Source: Odobenus rosmarus divergens (lineage: Eukaryota; Chordata; Mammalia; Carnivora; Odobenidae). From it: a stretch of 64,000 nt of DNA. Below are positions 62,996-64,000 of the stretch, in pieces; position 1 is the stretch's first letter, and each line of letters starts with the position of its first letter. Made by a program: the position numbers and the translations under genes. The DNA is taken from assembly GCF_000321225.1 (NCBI RefSeq), contig NW_004450583.1, positions 522,826-586,825 of the forward strand. Direction: 5' to 3'. Under the pieces are notes generated by a model that was given only the letters and a program-made list of their open reading frames with translations, was not told the origin of the DNA and searched no databases.

Positions 62996-64000
62996 AAAAA
63001 ATGAATCAGTGAATAAATGAATGATATAGAAGTCAGGAGAAAGGAAGCCAACTCCTTAGAAAAATAACAATTTGCCATTAAATTCACTAACAGTACATAA
63101 GAACAAATGCTACGCAAAAACGATCACTTTTCCCAAAAAGAATGGCAAGCTGTTTAGAGTTGTTTAGGAAATTTTGAACAATAAATTGGAAAAAAATGAC
63201 TGTTGTTTGGGAGAGAAACTGGATCTGAAGTACTAGTAGGACAGAGACTTAGTTTTCACTGTATATCCTTTATACCTTTTAATTTTTATATCATGTATTT
63301 AAAACTGGTTTTTAAATTTTTATTGAACTGACCTGGTGAACAAGCTTTAATGCACTGGAGCTTTGCATCCTGACCTCCATTGTAATCAAAACTCAACTTG
63401 CCTTAGGCAAGTGTGTGAAATTCTCAAAAGGATAATTTATAAACCCAGCCACTGAAAATATTTGAGTTATTGATTCTGCTGACTTCGGTGTCCCTGTCCC
63501 TTTCACCTACAGATCACTGCATTGATTCCAAATGAAAAGCCTCAAGGAGGAAGATTTTAAATCATTTTCCTTTTCTTGCTAATGCACATGCTTCATTTTA
63601 GCATGAAAGCATATTGGACCCCATTCAATCTTATACTGGAGTGGGGAGGAAAAGGTAAAAACAATACCCCATCCCATGTCTTCCCTTCTTCCCTTGATTA
63701 GTGCAATGGGTTTTGACCCAATCAGCAGCTATTGCTTTTGAGACTCAAGGCTACTAGGCTACTAGGACTCTTCTCATCCTAGGGAACCCTATAATATACC
63801 TTCCAGAACTGCTACAGGGAAGGGGAATTCCTCTGGACTCCAACAAAATGTGTGTCAATAAAGTAATGACTATGTGTCATCATTTTTGCTGAGTGCAAAT
63901 GGCTTTCCCCTAAATTACAACTTTTAGTTTCCCCTGCCCCTCCACCTACAGTGTATTTTTACCTTAGCAAAAGAAAGAGGGTGCTCTGAATGGATACAGC

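Larger units (their letters stand above)
60815..64000 (-). other. USP54: USP54 intron (partial)
   Basis: Two L2-type stretches; no further USP54 exon recognised before the window ends. Confidence 0.65.

Overview
This window is mammalian nuclear DNA. The many tRNA-derived Can-SINE copies (sense copies start GCCTGGGTGGCTCAG and end AATAAATAAAATCTT plus an A tail) point to a carnivoran, probably an arctoid caniform such as a bear, seal or mustelid. The species call is inference. There is no bacterial, plasmid or phage gene content.

The main gene is PPP3CB, the calcineurin A beta catalytic subunit, on the minus strand. All 14 coding exons can be read from the ATG at 55545 to the TGA at 4616-4618. 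The exon lengths sum to 1575 nt (524 codons plus stop), every intron has GT/AG ends, and the phases agree. The promoter lies in a CpG island at about 54.95-55.75 kb and the main poly(A) signal is at 3200-3205. Three isoform choices are visible: a tandem TAG acceptor at exon 11 (plus or minus one Val), a 30-nt cassette exon 13, and readthrough of the exon 12 donor into intron 12. The readthrough encodes the 41-residue tail of the CnA-beta-1 isoform, which lacks the autoinhibitory domain.

Upstream of PPP3CB, in the same orientation, lie the last two coding exons and 3'UTR of USP54 (minus strand, about 57.61-60.81 kb). This order matches the USP54-PPP3CB neighbourhood of human 10q22. The rest of the window to 64000 is USP54 intron filled with old L2-type LINE sequence. 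The first 3.2 kb lies downstream of PPP3CB and shows no gene that I can support.

Two L1-mediated retrocopies sit in PPP3CB introns. In intron 1, on the plus strand, is a UBE2L3 copy whose frame is intact and whose catalytic Cys codon is kept, but whose stop codon is lost. In intron 11, on the minus strand, is an EFCAB10-like copy with one in-frame stop. Both have target-site duplications and poly(A) tails. The introns also hold nested L1 3' ends (21.3-25.8 kb), old L1/HAL1, MIR and L2 remnants, a MER20 element, microsatellites, a 177-bp direct duplication 1.87 kb apart, and an 845-N assembly gap inside a SINE.

The window is therefore one complete signalling-phosphatase gene, the tail of its neighbour, and repeat-rich introns. 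I found no convincing undescribed system. The best candidates for a second look are the CnA-beta-1 terminal exon, the open UBE2L3 retrocopy, the intron-1 duplication and a tail-only poly(A) insertion.
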